Position numbers and translations under genes: made by a program
Shown: positions 22,801 through 36,075 of the stretch, piece after piece
How the letters are laid out: each line of letters starts with the position of its first letter
Numbering within the stretch: the stretch's first letter is position 1
Assembly: GCA_029718625.1 (NCBI GenBank)
Contig: CM056380.1
Coordinates: 114,896,746-114,960,745, forward strand
From: Synaphobranchus kaupii
Lineage: Eukaryota; Chordata; Actinopteri; Anguilliformes; Synaphobranchidae
Reading direction: 5' to 3'
DNA: 64,000 bases
The notes under the pieces: model-generated
What the model was told of the DNA's origin: nothing
The model's input: only the letters and a program-made list of their open reading frames with translations
Database searches by the model: none

Positions 22801-25800
22801 TTATTTCACCCCAGTTATTAAGTAAATATAATTTCCTATACATCGGAATCAAAAAATAGCATTTTAATTTTGTTGACCATTTTGGTCTATTTTGGACAAA
22901 AGACTATAGTCTTATGTTTTTTCATTTTCCCCAAAACACGTTTTTCATCATAAATTTCTTAAACCTCATTATTTTTCACTTATTTCACCGCAGTTATTAA
23001 GTAAATATAATTTCAGACACATCGGAATCAAAGAAGGCCATTCAAATTTTGTTGACCATTTTTGCCCTTTTTGGACAAAAGACTATAGTCTTATGTTTTT
23101 TCATTTTCCCTAAATGACATTTTTCACCAAAAATGGTCAACAAAATTAATATGCCATTTGTTTATTCCGATGTATAGGAAATTATATTTACTTAATAACT
23201 GCGGTGAAATAAGTGAAAAATAATCAGGTTTAAGACATTTATGATGAAAAACGTGTTTTGGGAAAAATGAAAAAACATAAGACTATAGTCTTATGTCCAA
23301 AAAGGACCAAAATGGTCCACAAAATTAAAATGCCATTTTTTTATTCCGATGTATAGGAAATTATATTTACTTAATAACTGCGGTGAAATAAGTGAAACAT
23401 AATGAGTTTTAAGACATTTATGATGAAATCCGTGTTTTGGGGAAAATGAAAAAACATAAGACTATATAGTCTTATGTCCAAAAAGGACCACAAAATTAAA
23501 ATGCCATTTTTTGATTCCGATGTATAGGTAATTATATTTACTTAATAACTGCGGTGACATAAGTGATAAATAATGAGGTTTAAGACATTTATGATGAAAA
23601 ACGTGTTTTGGGGAAAATGAAAAAACATAAGACTATAGTCTTTTGTCCAAAAAGGGCAAAAATGGTCCACAAAATTTAAATGGCCTTCTTTGATTCCGAT
23701 GTATCTGAAATTATATTTACTTAATAACTGCGATGAAATAAGTGAAAAATAATGAGTTTTAAGACATTTATGATGAAATACGTGTTTTGGGGAAAATGAA
23801 AAAACATAAGACTATAGTCTTATGTCCAAAAAGGACCACAAAATTAAAATGCCATTTTTTGATTCCGATGTATAAGAAATTATATTTACTTAATAACTGC
23901 GGTGAAATAAGTGAAAAATAATTCGTTTTAAGACATTTATGATGAAAAACATGTTTTAGGGAAAATGAAAAAACATAAGACTATAGTCTTTTGTCCAAAA
24001 AGGGCAAAAATGGTCAACAAAATTTAAATGGCTTTCTTTGATTCCGATGTACCTGAAATTATATTTACTTAATAACTGCGGTGAAATAAGTGAAAAATAA
24101 TCAGGTTTAAGACATTTATGATGAAAAACGTGTTTTGGGAAAAATGAAAAAACATAAGACTATAGTCTTTTGTCCAAAAAGGGCAAAAATGGTCCACAAA
24201 ATTTAAATGGCCTTCTTTGATTCCGATGTATCTGAAATTATATTTACTTAATAACTGCGATGAAATAAGTGAAATATAATGCGTTTTAAGACATTTATGA
24301 TGAAATACGTGTTTTGGGGAAAATGAAAAAACATAAGACTATAGTCTTATGTCCAAAAAGGACCAAAATGGTCCACAAAATTAAAATGGCCTTCTTTGAT
24401 TCCGATGTATCTGAAATTATATTTACTTAATAACTGCGATGAAATAAGTGAAAAATAATGAGTTTTAAGACATTTATGATGAAATACGTGTTTTGGGGAA
24501 AATGAAAAAACATAAGACTATAGTCTTATGTCCAAAAAGGACCACAAAATTAAAATGCCATTTTTTGATTCCGATGTATAAGAAATTATATTTACTTAAT
24601 AACTGCGGTGAAATAAGTGAAAAATAATTAGTTTTAAGACATTTATGATGAAAAACATGTTTTAGGGAAAATGAAAAAACATAAGACTATAGTCTTTTGT
24701 CCAAAAAGGGCAAAAATGGTCAACAAAATTTAAATGGCTTTCTTTGATTCCGATGTACCTGAAATTATATTTACTTAATAACTGCGGTGAAATAAGTGAA
24801 AAATAATCAGGTTTAAGACATTTATGATGAAAAACGTGTTTTGGGAAAAATGAAAAAACATAAGACTATAGTCTTTTGTCCAAAATGGACCAAAATGGTC
24901 CACAAAATTAAAATGCCATTTTTTTATTCCGATGTATAGGAAATTATATTTACTTAATACCTGCGGTGAAATAAGTGAAAAATAATGAATTTAAAGACAT
25001 TTATGATGAAAAATGTCTTTTAGGGAAAATAAAAAAAACATAAGACTATATAGTCTTATGTCCAAAAAGGACCACAAAATTAAAATGCCATTTTTTGATT
25101 TCGATGTATCTGAAATTATATTTACTTAATAACTGCGGTGAAATAAGTGAAAAATAATCAGGTTTAAGACATTTATGATGAAAAACGTGTTTTGGGGAAA
25201 ATGAAAAAACATAAGACTATAGTCTTTTGTCCAAAAAGGGCAAAAATGGTCCACAAAATTTAAATGGCCTTCTTGATTCCGATGTATCTGAAATTATATT
25301 TACTTAATAACTGCGATGAAATAAGTGAAAAATAATGCGTTTTAAGACATTTATGATGAAATACGTGTTTTGGGGAAAATGAAAAAACATAGGACTATAT
25401 ATAGTCTTATGTCCAAAAAGGACCAAAATGGTCCACAAAATTAAAATGGCCTTCTTTGATTCCGATGTATCTGAAATTATATTTACTTAATAACTGCGAT
25501 GAAATAAGTGAAAAATAATGAGTTTTAAGACATTTATGATGAAATACGTGTTTTGGGGAAAATGAAAAAACATAAGACTATAGTCTTATGTCCAAAAAGG
25601 ACCAAAATGGTCAACAAAATTTAAATGGCCTTCTTTGATTCCGATGTATCTGAAATTATATTTACTTAATAACTGCGGTGAAATAAGTGAAAAATAATCA
25701 GGTTTAAGACATTTATGATGAAAAACGTGTTTTGGGAAAAATGAAAAAACATAAGACTATAGACTTTTGTCCAAAAAGGGCAAAAATAGTCAACAAAATT

Positions 25801-28800
25801 TAAATGGCCTTCTTTGATTCCGATGTATCTGAAATTATATTTACTTAATAACTGCGGTGAAATAAGTGAAAAATAATCAGGTTTAAGACATTTATGATGA
25901 AAAACGTGTTTTGGGAAAAATGAAAAAACATAAGACTATAGTCTTATGTCCAAAAAGGACCACAAAATTAAAATGCCATTTTTTGATTCCGATGTATAGG
26001 TAATTATATTTACTTAATAACTGCGGTGACATAAGTGATAAATAATGAGGTTTAAGACATTTATGATGAAAAACGTGTTTTGGGGAAAATGAAAAAACAT
26101 AAGACTATAGTCTTTTGTCCAAAAAGGGCAAAAATGGTCCACAAAATTTAAATGGCCTTCTTTGATTCCGATGTATCTGAAATTATATTTACTTAATAAC
26201 TGCGATGAAATAAGTGAAATATAATGCGTTTTAAGACATTTATGATGAAATACGTGTTTTGGGGAAAATGAAAAAACATAGGACTATATATAGTCTTATG
26301 TCCAAAAAGGACCAAAATGGTCCACAAAATTAAAATGGCCTTCTTTGATTCCGATGTATCTGAAATTATATTTACTTAATAACTGCGATGAAATAAGTGA
26401 AAAATAATGAGTTTTAAGACATTTATGATGAAATACGTGTTTTGGGGAAAATGAAAAAACATAAGACTATAGTCTTATGTCCAAAAAGGACCAAAATGGT
26501 CAACAAAATTTAAATGGCCTTCTTTGATTCCGATGTATCTGAAATTATATTTACTTAATAACTGCGGTGAAATAAGTGAAAAATAATCAGGTTTAAGACA
26601 TTTATGATGAAAAACGTGTTTTGGGAAAAATGAAAAAACATAAGACGTCTTATGTCCAAAAAGGACCAAAATGGTCCACAAAATTAAACTGCCATTTTTT
26701 TATTCCGATGTATAGGAAATTATATTTACTTAATAACTGCGGTGAAATAAGTGAAACATAATGAGTTTTAAGACATTTATGATGAAAAACGTGTTTTGGG
26801 GAAAACGAAAAAACATAAGACTATAGTCTTTTGTCCAAAAAGGGCAAAAATGGTCCACAAAATTTAAATGGCCTTCTTTGATTCCGATGTATCTGAAATT
26901 ATATTTACTTAATAACTGCGGTGAAATAAGTGAAAAATAATCAGGTTTAAGACATTTATGATGAAAAACGTGTTTTGGGAAAAATGAAAAAACATAAGAC
27001 TATAGACTTTTGTCCAAAAAGGGCAAAAATAGTCAACAAAATTTAAATGGCCTTCTTTGATTCCGATGTATCTGAAATTATATTTACTTAATAACTGCGG
27101 TGAAATAAGTGAAAAATAATCAGGTTTAAGACATTTATGATGAAAAACGTGTTTTGGGAAAAATGAAAAAACATAAGACTATAGTCTTATGTCCAAAAAG
27201 GACCACAAAATTAAAATGCCATTTTTTGATTCCGATGTATAGGTAATTATATTTACTTAATAACTGCGGTGACATAAGTGATAAATAATGAGGTTTAAGA
27301 CATTTATGATGAAAAACGTGTTTTGGGGAAAATGAAAAAACATAAGACTATAGTCTTTTGTCCAAAAAGGGCAAAAATGGTCCACAAAATTTAAATGGCC
27401 TTCTTTGATTCCGATGTATCTGAAATTATATTTACTTAATAACTGCGATGAAATAAGTGAAATATAATGCGTTTTAAGACATTTATGATGAAATACGTGT
27501 TTTGGGGAAAATGAAAAAAACATAAGACTATAGTCTTATGTCCAAAAAGGACCAAAATGGTCCACAAAATTAAAATGGCCTTTTTTTATTCCGATGTATA
27601 GGAAATTATATTTACTTAATAACTGCGGTGAAATAAGTGAAAAATAATGAATTTTAAGACATTTATGATGAAAAACATGTTTTAGGGAAAATGAAAAAAC
27701 ATAAGACTATAGTCTTTTGTCCAAAATGGACCAAAATGGTCAACAAAATTTAAATGGCCTTCTTTGATTCTGATGTATCTGAAATTATATTTACTTAATA
27801 ACTGCGGTGAAATAAGTGACAAATAATCAGGTTTAAGACATTTATGATGAAAAACGTTTTTTGGGAAAAATGAAAAAACATAAGACTATAGTCTTTTGTC
27901 CAAAATGGACCAAAATGGTCCACAAAATTAAAATGCCATTTTTTTATTCCGATGTATAGGAAATTATATTTACTTAATACCTGCGGTGAAATAAGTGAAA
28001 AATAATGAATTTAAAGACATTTATGATGAAAAATGTCTTTTAGGGAAAATAAAAAAACATAAGACTATATAGTCTTATGTCCAAAAAGGACCACAAAATT
28101 AAAATGCCATTTTTTGATTCCGATGTATCTGAAATTATATTTACTTAATAACTGCGGTGAAATAAGTGATAAATAATGAGGTTTAAGACATTTATGATGA
28201 AAAACGTGTTTTGGGGAAAATGAAAAAACATACGACTATAGTCTTAATTCCAAAAAGGACCAAAATGGTCCACAAAATTAAAATGCCATTTTTTTATTCC
28301 GATGTATAGGAAATTATATTTACTTAATAACTGCGGTGAAATAAGTGAAACATAATGAGTTTTAAGACATTTATGATGAAAAACGTGTTTTGGGGAAAAT
28401 GAAAAAACATAAGACTATAGTCTTTTGTCCAAAAAGGGCAAAAATGGTCAACAAAATTTAAATGGCTTTCTTTGATTCCGATGTACCTGAAATTATATTT
28501 ACTTAATAACTGCGGTGAAATAAGTGAAAAATAATCAGGTTTAAGACATTTATGATGAAAAACGTGTTTTGGGAAAAATGAAAAAACATAAGACTATAGT
28601 CTTTTGTCCAAAATGGACCAAAATGGTCCACAAAATTAAAATGCCATTTTTTTATTCCGATGTATAGGAAATTATATTTACTTAATACCTGCGGTGAAAT
28701 AAGTGAAAAATAATGAAATTAAAGACATTTATGATGAAAAATGTCTTTTAGGGAAAATAAAAAAAACATAAGACCATATAGTCTTATGTCCAAAAAGGAC

Positions 28801-31800
28801 CACAAAATTAAAATGCCATTTTTTGATTTCGATGTATCTGAAATTATATTTACTTAATAACTGCGGTGAAATAAGTGAAAAATAATCAGGTTTAAGACAT
28901 TTATGATGAAAAACGTGTTTTGGGGAAAATGAAAAAACATAAGACTATAGTCTTTTGTCCAAAAAGGGCAAAAATGATCCACAAAATTTAAATGGCCTTC
29001 TTTGATTCCGATGTATCTGAAATTATATTTACTTAATAACTGCGATGAAATAAGTGAAAAATAATGCATTTTAAGACATTTATGATGAAATACGTGTTTT
29101 GGGGAAAATGAAAAAAACATAGGACTATATATAGTCTTATGTCCAAAAAGGACCAAAATGGTCCACAAAATTAAAATGGCCTTCTTTGATTCCGATGTAT
29201 CTGAAATTATATTTACTTAATAACTGCGATGAAATAAGTGAAAAATAATGAGTTTTAAGACATTTATGATGAAATACGTGTTTTGGGGAAAATGAAAAAA
29301 CATAAGACTATAGTCTTATGTCCAAAAAGGACCAAAATGGTCAACAAAATTTAAATGGCCTTCTTTGATTCCGATGTATCTGAAATTATATTTACTTAAT
29401 AACTGCGGTGAAATAAGTGAAAAATAATCAGGTTTAAGACATTTATGATGAAAAACGTGTTTTGGGAAAAATGAAAAAACATAAGACGTCTTATGTCCAA
29501 AAAGGACCAAAATGGTCCACAAAATTAAAATGCCATTTTTTTATTCCGATGTATAGGAAATTATATTTACTTAATAACTGCGGTGAAATAAGTGAAACAT
29601 AATGAGTTTTAAGACATTTATGATGAAAAACGTGTTTTGGGGAAAACGAAAAAACATAAGACTATAGTCTTTTGTCCAAAAAGGGCAAAAATAGTCAACA
29701 AAATTTAAATGGCCTTCTTTGATTCCGATGTATCTGAAATTATATTTACTTAATAACTGCGGTGCAATAAGTGAAAAATAATCAGGTTTAAGACATTTAT
29801 GATGAAAAACGTGTTTTGGGAAAAATGAAAAAACATAAGACTATAGTCTTATGTCCAAAAAGGACCAAAATGGTCAACAAAATTAAAATGGCCTTCTTTG
29901 ATTCCGATGTATCTGAAATTATATTTACTTAATAACTGCGATGAAATAAGTGAAAAATAATGAGTTTTAAGACATTTATGATGAAATACGTGTTTTGGGG
30001 AAAATGAAAAAACATAAGACTATAGTCTTTTGTCCAAAAAGGGTAAAAATGGTCAACAAAATTTAAATGGCTTTCTTTGATTCCGATGTACCTGAAATTA
30101 TATTTACTTAATAACTGCGGTGAAATAAGTGAAAAATAATCAGGTTTAAGACATTTATGATGAAAAACGTGTTTTGGGAAAAATGAAAAAACATAAGACT
30201 ATAGTCTTTTGTCCAAAATGGACCAAAATGGTCCACAAAATTAAAATGCCATTTTTTTATTCCGATGTATAGGAAATTATATTTACTTAATACCTGCGGT
30301 GAAATAAGTGAAAAATAATGAAATTAAAGACATTTATGATGAAAAATGTCTTTTAGGGAAAATAAAAAAAACATAAGACCATATAGTCTTATGTCCAAAA
30401 AGGACCACAAAATTAAAATGCCATTTTTTGATTTCGATGTATCTGAAATTATATTTACTTAATAACTGCGGTGAAATAAGTGAAAAATAATCAGGTTTAA
30501 GACATTTATGATGAAAAACGTGTTTTGGGGAAAATGAAAAAACATAAGACTATAGTCTTTTGTCCAAAAAGGGCAAAAATGATCCACAAAATTTAAATGG
30601 CCTTCTTTGATTCCGATGTATCTGAAATTATATTTACTTAATAACTGCGATGAAATAAGTGAAAAATAATGCATTTTAAGACATTTATGATGAAATACGT
30701 GTTTTGGGGAAAATGAAAAAAACATAGGACTATATATAGTCTTATGTCCAAAAAGGACCAAAATGGTCCACAAAATTAAAATGGCCTTCTTTGATTCCGA
30801 TGTATCTGAAATTATATTTACTTAATAACTGCGATGAAATAAGTGAAAAATAATGAGTTTTAAGACATTTATGATGAAATACGTGTTTTGGGGAAAATGA
30901 AAAAACATAAGACTATAGTCTTATGTCCAAAAAGGACCAAAATGGTCAACAAAATTTAAATGGCCTTCTTTGATTCCGATGTATCTGAAATTATATTTAC
31001 TTAATAACTGCGGTGAAATAAGTGAAAAATAATCAGGTTTAAGACATTTATGATGAAAAACGTGTTTTGGGAAAAATGAAAAAACATAAGACTATAGTCT
31101 TACGTCCAAAAAGGACCAAAATGGTCCACAAAATTAAAATGCCATTTTTTTATTCCGATGTATAGGAAATTATATTTACTTAATAACTGCGGTGAAATAA
31201 GTGAAACATAATGAGTTTTAAGACATTTATGATGAAAAACGTGTTTTGGGGAAAACGAAAAAACATAAGACTATAGTCTTTTGTCCAAAAAGGGCAAAAA
31301 TAGTCAACAAAATTTAAATGGCCTTCTTTGATTCCGATGTATCTGAAATTATATTTACTTAATAACTGCGGTGCAATAAGTGAAAAATAATCAGGTTTAA
31401 GACATTTATGATGAAAAACGTGTTTTGGGAAAAATGAAAAAACATAAGACTATAGTCTTATGTCCAAAAAGGACCAAAATGGTCAACAAAATTAAAATGG
31501 CCTTCTTTGATTCCGATGTATCTGAAATTATATTTACTTAATAACTGCGATGAAATAAGTGAAAAATAATGAGTTTTAAGACATTTATGATGAAATACGT
31601 GTTTTGGGGAAAATGAAAAAACATAAGACTATAGTCTTATGTCCAAAAAGGACTAAAATGGTCCACAAAATTAAAATGCCATTTTTTTATTCCGATGTAT
31701 AGGAAATCATATTTACTTAATACCTGCGGTGAAATAAGTGAAAAATAATGAATTTAAAGACATTTATGATGAAAAATGTCTTTTAGGGAAAATAAAAAAA

Positions 31801-33983
31801 CATGACTATATAGTCTTATGTCCAAAAAGGACCACAAAATTAAAATGCCATTTTTTGATTCCGATGTATAGGTAATTATATTTACTTAATAACTGCGGTG
31901 ACATAAGTGATAAATAATGAGGTTTAAGACATTTATGATGAAAAACGTGTTTTGGGGAAAATGAAAAAACAGAAGAATATAGTCTTATGTCCAAAAAGGA
32001 CCACAAAATTAAAATGCCATTTTTTTATTCCGATGTATAGGAAATTATATTTACTTAATAACTGCGGTGAAATAAGTGAAAAATAATGAGTTTTAAGACA
32101 TTTATGATTAAAAACATGTTTTGGGGAAAATAAAAAAACATAAGACTATAGTCTTATGTCCAAAAAGGACCAAAATGGTCCACAAAATTAAAATGCCATT
32201 TTTTGATTCCGATGTATCTGAAATTATATTTACTTAATAACTGCGGTGAAATAAGTGATAAATAATGAGGTTTAAGACATTTATGATGAAAAACGTGTTT
32301 TGGGGAAAATGAAAAAACATACGACTATAGTCTTATGTCCAAAAAGGACCAAAATGGTCCACAAAATTAAAATGCCATTTTTTGATTCCGATGTATAGGT
32401 AATTATATTTACTTAATAACTGCGATGAAATAAGTGAAAAATAATGAATTTAAAGACATTTATGATGAAAAATGTCTTTTAGGGAAAATGAAAAAACATA
32501 AGACTATATAGTATTATGTCCAAAAAGGACCACAAAATTAAAATGCCATTTTTTGATTCCGATGTATTGATAATTATATTTACTTAATAACTGCGGTGAA
32601 ATAAGTGAACAATAATGAGGTTTAAGACATTTATGATGAAAAACGTGTTTTGGGGAAAATGAAAAAACATAAGACTATAGTCTTTTGTCCAAAAAGGGCA
32701 AAAATGGTCCACAAAATTTAAATGGCCTTCTTTGATTCCGATGTATCTGAAATTATATTTACTTAATAACTGCAGTGAAATAAGTGAAAAATAATGAGTT
32801 TTAAGACATTTATGATGAAATACGTGTTTTGGGGAAAATGAAAAAACATAAGACTATATAGTATTATGTCCAAAAAGGACCACAAAATTTAAATGCCATT
32901 TTTTGATTCCGATGTATAGGTAATTATATTTACTTAATAACTGCGGTGAAATAAGTGAAAAATAATGAGGTTTAAGACATTTATGATGAAAAACGTGTTT
33001 TGGGGAAAATGAAAAAACATAAGACTATAGTCTTTTGTCCAAAAAGGGCAAAAATGGTCCACAAAATTTAAATGGCCTTCTTTGATTCCGATGTATCGGA
33101 ATTAAAATGCCATTTTTTTATTCCGATGTATAGGAAATTATATTTACTTAATAACTGCGGTGAAATAAGTGAAAAATAATGAATTTTAAGACATTTATGA
33201 TGAAAAATGTCTTTTAGGGAAAATGAAAAAACATAAGACTATATAGTCTTATGTCCAAAAAGGACCACAAAATTAAAATGCCATTTTTTGATTCCGATGT
33301 ATAGGTAATTATATTTACTTAATAACTGCGGTGAAATAAGTGAAAGATAATGAGTTTTAAGACATTTATGATTAAAAACATGTTTTGGGGAAAATAAAAA
33401 AACATAAGACTATAGTCTTTTGTCCAAAAAGGGCAAAAATGGTCAACAAAATTTAAATAGTATTTTAATTTTGTTGACCATTTTGTTTTAAAATGTTTTA
33501 AAACTCATTATTTTTCACTTATTTCACTGCAGTTATTAAGTTAATATAATTTCCTATACATCGGAATCAAAAAATGGCATTTTAATTTTGTTAACCATTT
33601 TGGCCATTTTGTTCCTTTTTGGACATAAAATGAAAAAACATAAGTCTTATGTCCAAAAAGGACCAAAATGGTCAACAAAATTAAAATGCTATTTAAATTT
33701 TGTTGACCATTTTTGCCCTTTTTGGACAAAAGACTATAGTCTTAGGTTTTTTCATTTTCCAGAAAAGACATATTTCATCTAAATGTCGGAAAACGCATTA
33801 TGTTTCACTTATTGCACCACAGTTATTAGGTAAATATAATTTCCTATACGTCGGAATCAAAAAATGGCATTTTAATTTTGTTGACCATTTTGGCCCTTTT
33901 TGGACATAAGACTTATGTTTTTTAATTTTCCCTAAAACAGAATTTTCATCATAAATCTCTTAAAACTCATTATTTTTCACTTA

Positions 33984-34057
33984 CATTACATTCATTTAGC
34001 AGATGCTTTTATCCAAAGCGACATACAATATGTGCATACAGAGACATCATCACTTAT
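33984..34057. mobile_element. LINE/SINE tail fragment inserted in the satellite
   Basis: A ~70-bp piece CATTACATTCATTTAGCAGA with TTTTATCCAAAGCGAC interrupts a satellite monomer within TTTTTCACTTA...TCACTTATTTCACC. It matches the 3' tail of the L2 copies at 45.4 and 55.85 kb. The monomer resumes by repeating TCACTT, consistent with a short target duplication. Confidence 0.7.
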
Positions 34058-34155
34058 TTCACCGCAGTTATTAAGTAAATATAATTTCCGATACATCGGA
34101 ATCAAAAAATGGCATCTTAATTTTGTTGACCATTTTTGCCCTTTTTGGACATATG

Positions 34156-34345
34156 ACTCGAGTCACCCGCCATACCCCCATGCAATTTGCTGTTGCTGAA
34201 TGGTTGAAGCTAAGCAGGTGGGGGCTTGGTTAGTATTTGGATGGGAGACCTCTGGGGAGACCAAATTTGCTGCTGGAAATGTTGTTGGTGGGCCAGTAGG
34301 AGGCAGTCTTCACTTTAGTCAAATAAACCCCAGTGCAACAATGCG
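34156..34345 (+). mobile_element. 5S-rRNA-derived SINE fragment
   Basis: Contains GAAGCTAAGCAGGTGGGGGC, TTGGTTAGTATTTGGATGGG and AGACC (34206-34250). These are the internal pol III control region of 5S rRNA (A box and C box) with a few changes. A non-5S body (GGTGGGCCAGTAGGAGGCAG, ending near AATAAACCCCAGTGCAA) follows. That arrangement is a SINE3/5S-type SINE, not a true 5S gene. It is inserted in inverted satellite monomers. Confidence 0.75.
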
Positions 34346-34700
34346 GACAAAACACATTTTTCAACATTAAGGTCTTAAAACTCATTATCTTTCACTTATT
34401 TCACCGTAGTTATAAAGTAAATATAATTTCCTATACATCGGAATTAAAAAATGGCATTTTAATTTTGTTGACCATTGTGGTCCTTGTTGGACATAAGACT
34501 ATAGTATTATGTTTTTTAATTTTCCCCAAAACACATTTTTCATCTAAATGTCTGAAAACTCATTGTTTTTCACTTATTGCACCACAGTTATTAACTAAAT
34601 GTAATTTCCGATACATCGGAATCAAAAAATGGTATTTTTAATTTTGTTGACCATTTTGGCCCTTTTTGGACATAACATTACGTTTTTAAATTTTCCCCAA

Positions 34701-35143
34701 AACACATTTTTTATCAAAAAGTTTTTTGTTCAATCATCCCACACATGCTCCTGCTCCTTGTTATCCTCAGACAATAGCCACACCATAAGGTCCATATAGA
34801 CCTCTCCACTTGGATGATTATTACTGTACTGTAATCTCTTTCTTATGATGCTTGCTTACCATGCAAAATGCACTTCTGTAAGTTGATTGGCTAAAAAAAT
34901 CTGCTTCATGGCTGCTGTTCCTCTACTTGGCGTGTGAGTGTGCAGCGTGGCGCCGAGCGTTTGTAACCAGCACTGTAGGCTTTTATTACCCACATACAGT
35001 AGCGGCTTACATTCACCTGCTCATGGCCATTACAATACATTCATTTAGCATAAGCCTCATCCAGAACGACTTACAATTTACTAGAAACATTCACCTTAAT
35101 ACAAGCAATAGTGCTGGCTATCAACATTCCCAGACTAACGAGT
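34701..35143. other. non-satellite spacer with a SINE/LINE tail fragment
   Basis: No gene recognised. Positions 35027-35075 carry another copy of the CATTTAGCATAAGCCTCATC type tail shared with the L2 3' end. Confidence 0.5.
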
Positions 35144-36075
35144 AGAGATGCCATCTCCGATGGTCGATTCTATCGAAGGGTGCGCGGGGGTGGGGGCGGG
35201 GCTATTGAACAGCGGGTCTTTTGCTTACTTATTATGGCATACCATCGCGAATTGTATTCACTATTTTGTCCAAATATAATAAAGAATAATATACAACAGA
35301 TTTCACGTCTATTCTAGATTAGCTAGTAGAGGCTATTTATCTCACCTGGCCGCTGTCCAACGAGACAGTCAGCATCACGGTCAGCGCTCAGGAGCTATAG
35401 TTTCCCTAAGCCTTTCTGCGCCCTCGTCTATCTTATAGCAATTCGTTTAATTTTACTAATTTCATTTCATTTTGTGAAGAAGCTAGACGAGCAGTCATCA
35501 CGTTCATTATCATTTTTGTCTTGTAGTGAGCGATTCCCAAGATCCCCTTTATGCCGCGTGCCATCCCGCACAGTCCATCTCCATCTGCACGTAACTTCTA
35601 TCACTTAGCACTATCGGGTTAGACCTTTTTAACTAACCTAATCAAAAATACATAATTTACCCTGAAACGAATTATTTTTATTGATAATCAGAAACTATTT
35701 ATAGCCTAAACCTATGAAATAACGAGCCAACAAGACCTATAGGCTTACGTTTGACTGAGATTTTATTTAGTTATCGGGGACTTTTTTCACTGATGAAATG
35801 GTTAAGCTAGGCTATATTACATTGTGAATTACATTATTTACTATTCTACATAAACCTGTTGAATCAATTTGAGATTATAGCAACTCCTAAATCGTTTCAA
35901 TGTTTCGCTTGAGTGACGAAGACGTTCCGTGTATCAATATAGCTGCCACCTCTTCATCCAATCTAGTTTATTTCTCTGATCACATCTTTCATTAGTCTAC
36001 AGTCAGATTGTACAATATTAGGCTATATTTGTTTCCATGCCCCGAGTCCGACACCGGTAAGCTTGTTGTGCTTTT

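Larger units (their letters stand above)
16801..34700. repeat. ~180-bp AT-rich satellite array, ~95-100 monomers, with inverted blocks and higher-order repeats
   Basis: Monomers of ~178-180 bp (for example starts at 18256, 18436, 18615) contain the palindrome ATAAGACTATAGTCTTAT, the stem GGACCAAAATGGTCC, CCATTTTTTTATTCCGATGT, TTACTTAATAACTGCGGTGA and AAAACGTGTTTTGGGGAAAA. Most monomers face one way; blocks at about 16961-17395, 18843-19277, 22686-23120 and 33460-34690 are inverted. Long exact higher-order repeats are seen: the segment around 28854-29168 recurs at 30459-30773 (offset 1605, about nine monomers), and the inversion junction near 16961 recurs 1882 bp later. Open frames here are shared shadows of the monomer, not genes. 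Confidence 0.95.

Noticed and set aside
34196..34260. A functional 5S rRNA gene
   Set aside because: Only the internal promoter region is similar, with mismatches, and a non-5S SINE body follows.
16801..34700. Many 60-104-codon ORFs (for example beginning MFFHFPQN or MWTILVLFGHK) suggesting a gene family
   Set aside because: They are the same satellite monomer read in one frame; they recur with the 180-bp period, have no start context and differ only by monomer variants.
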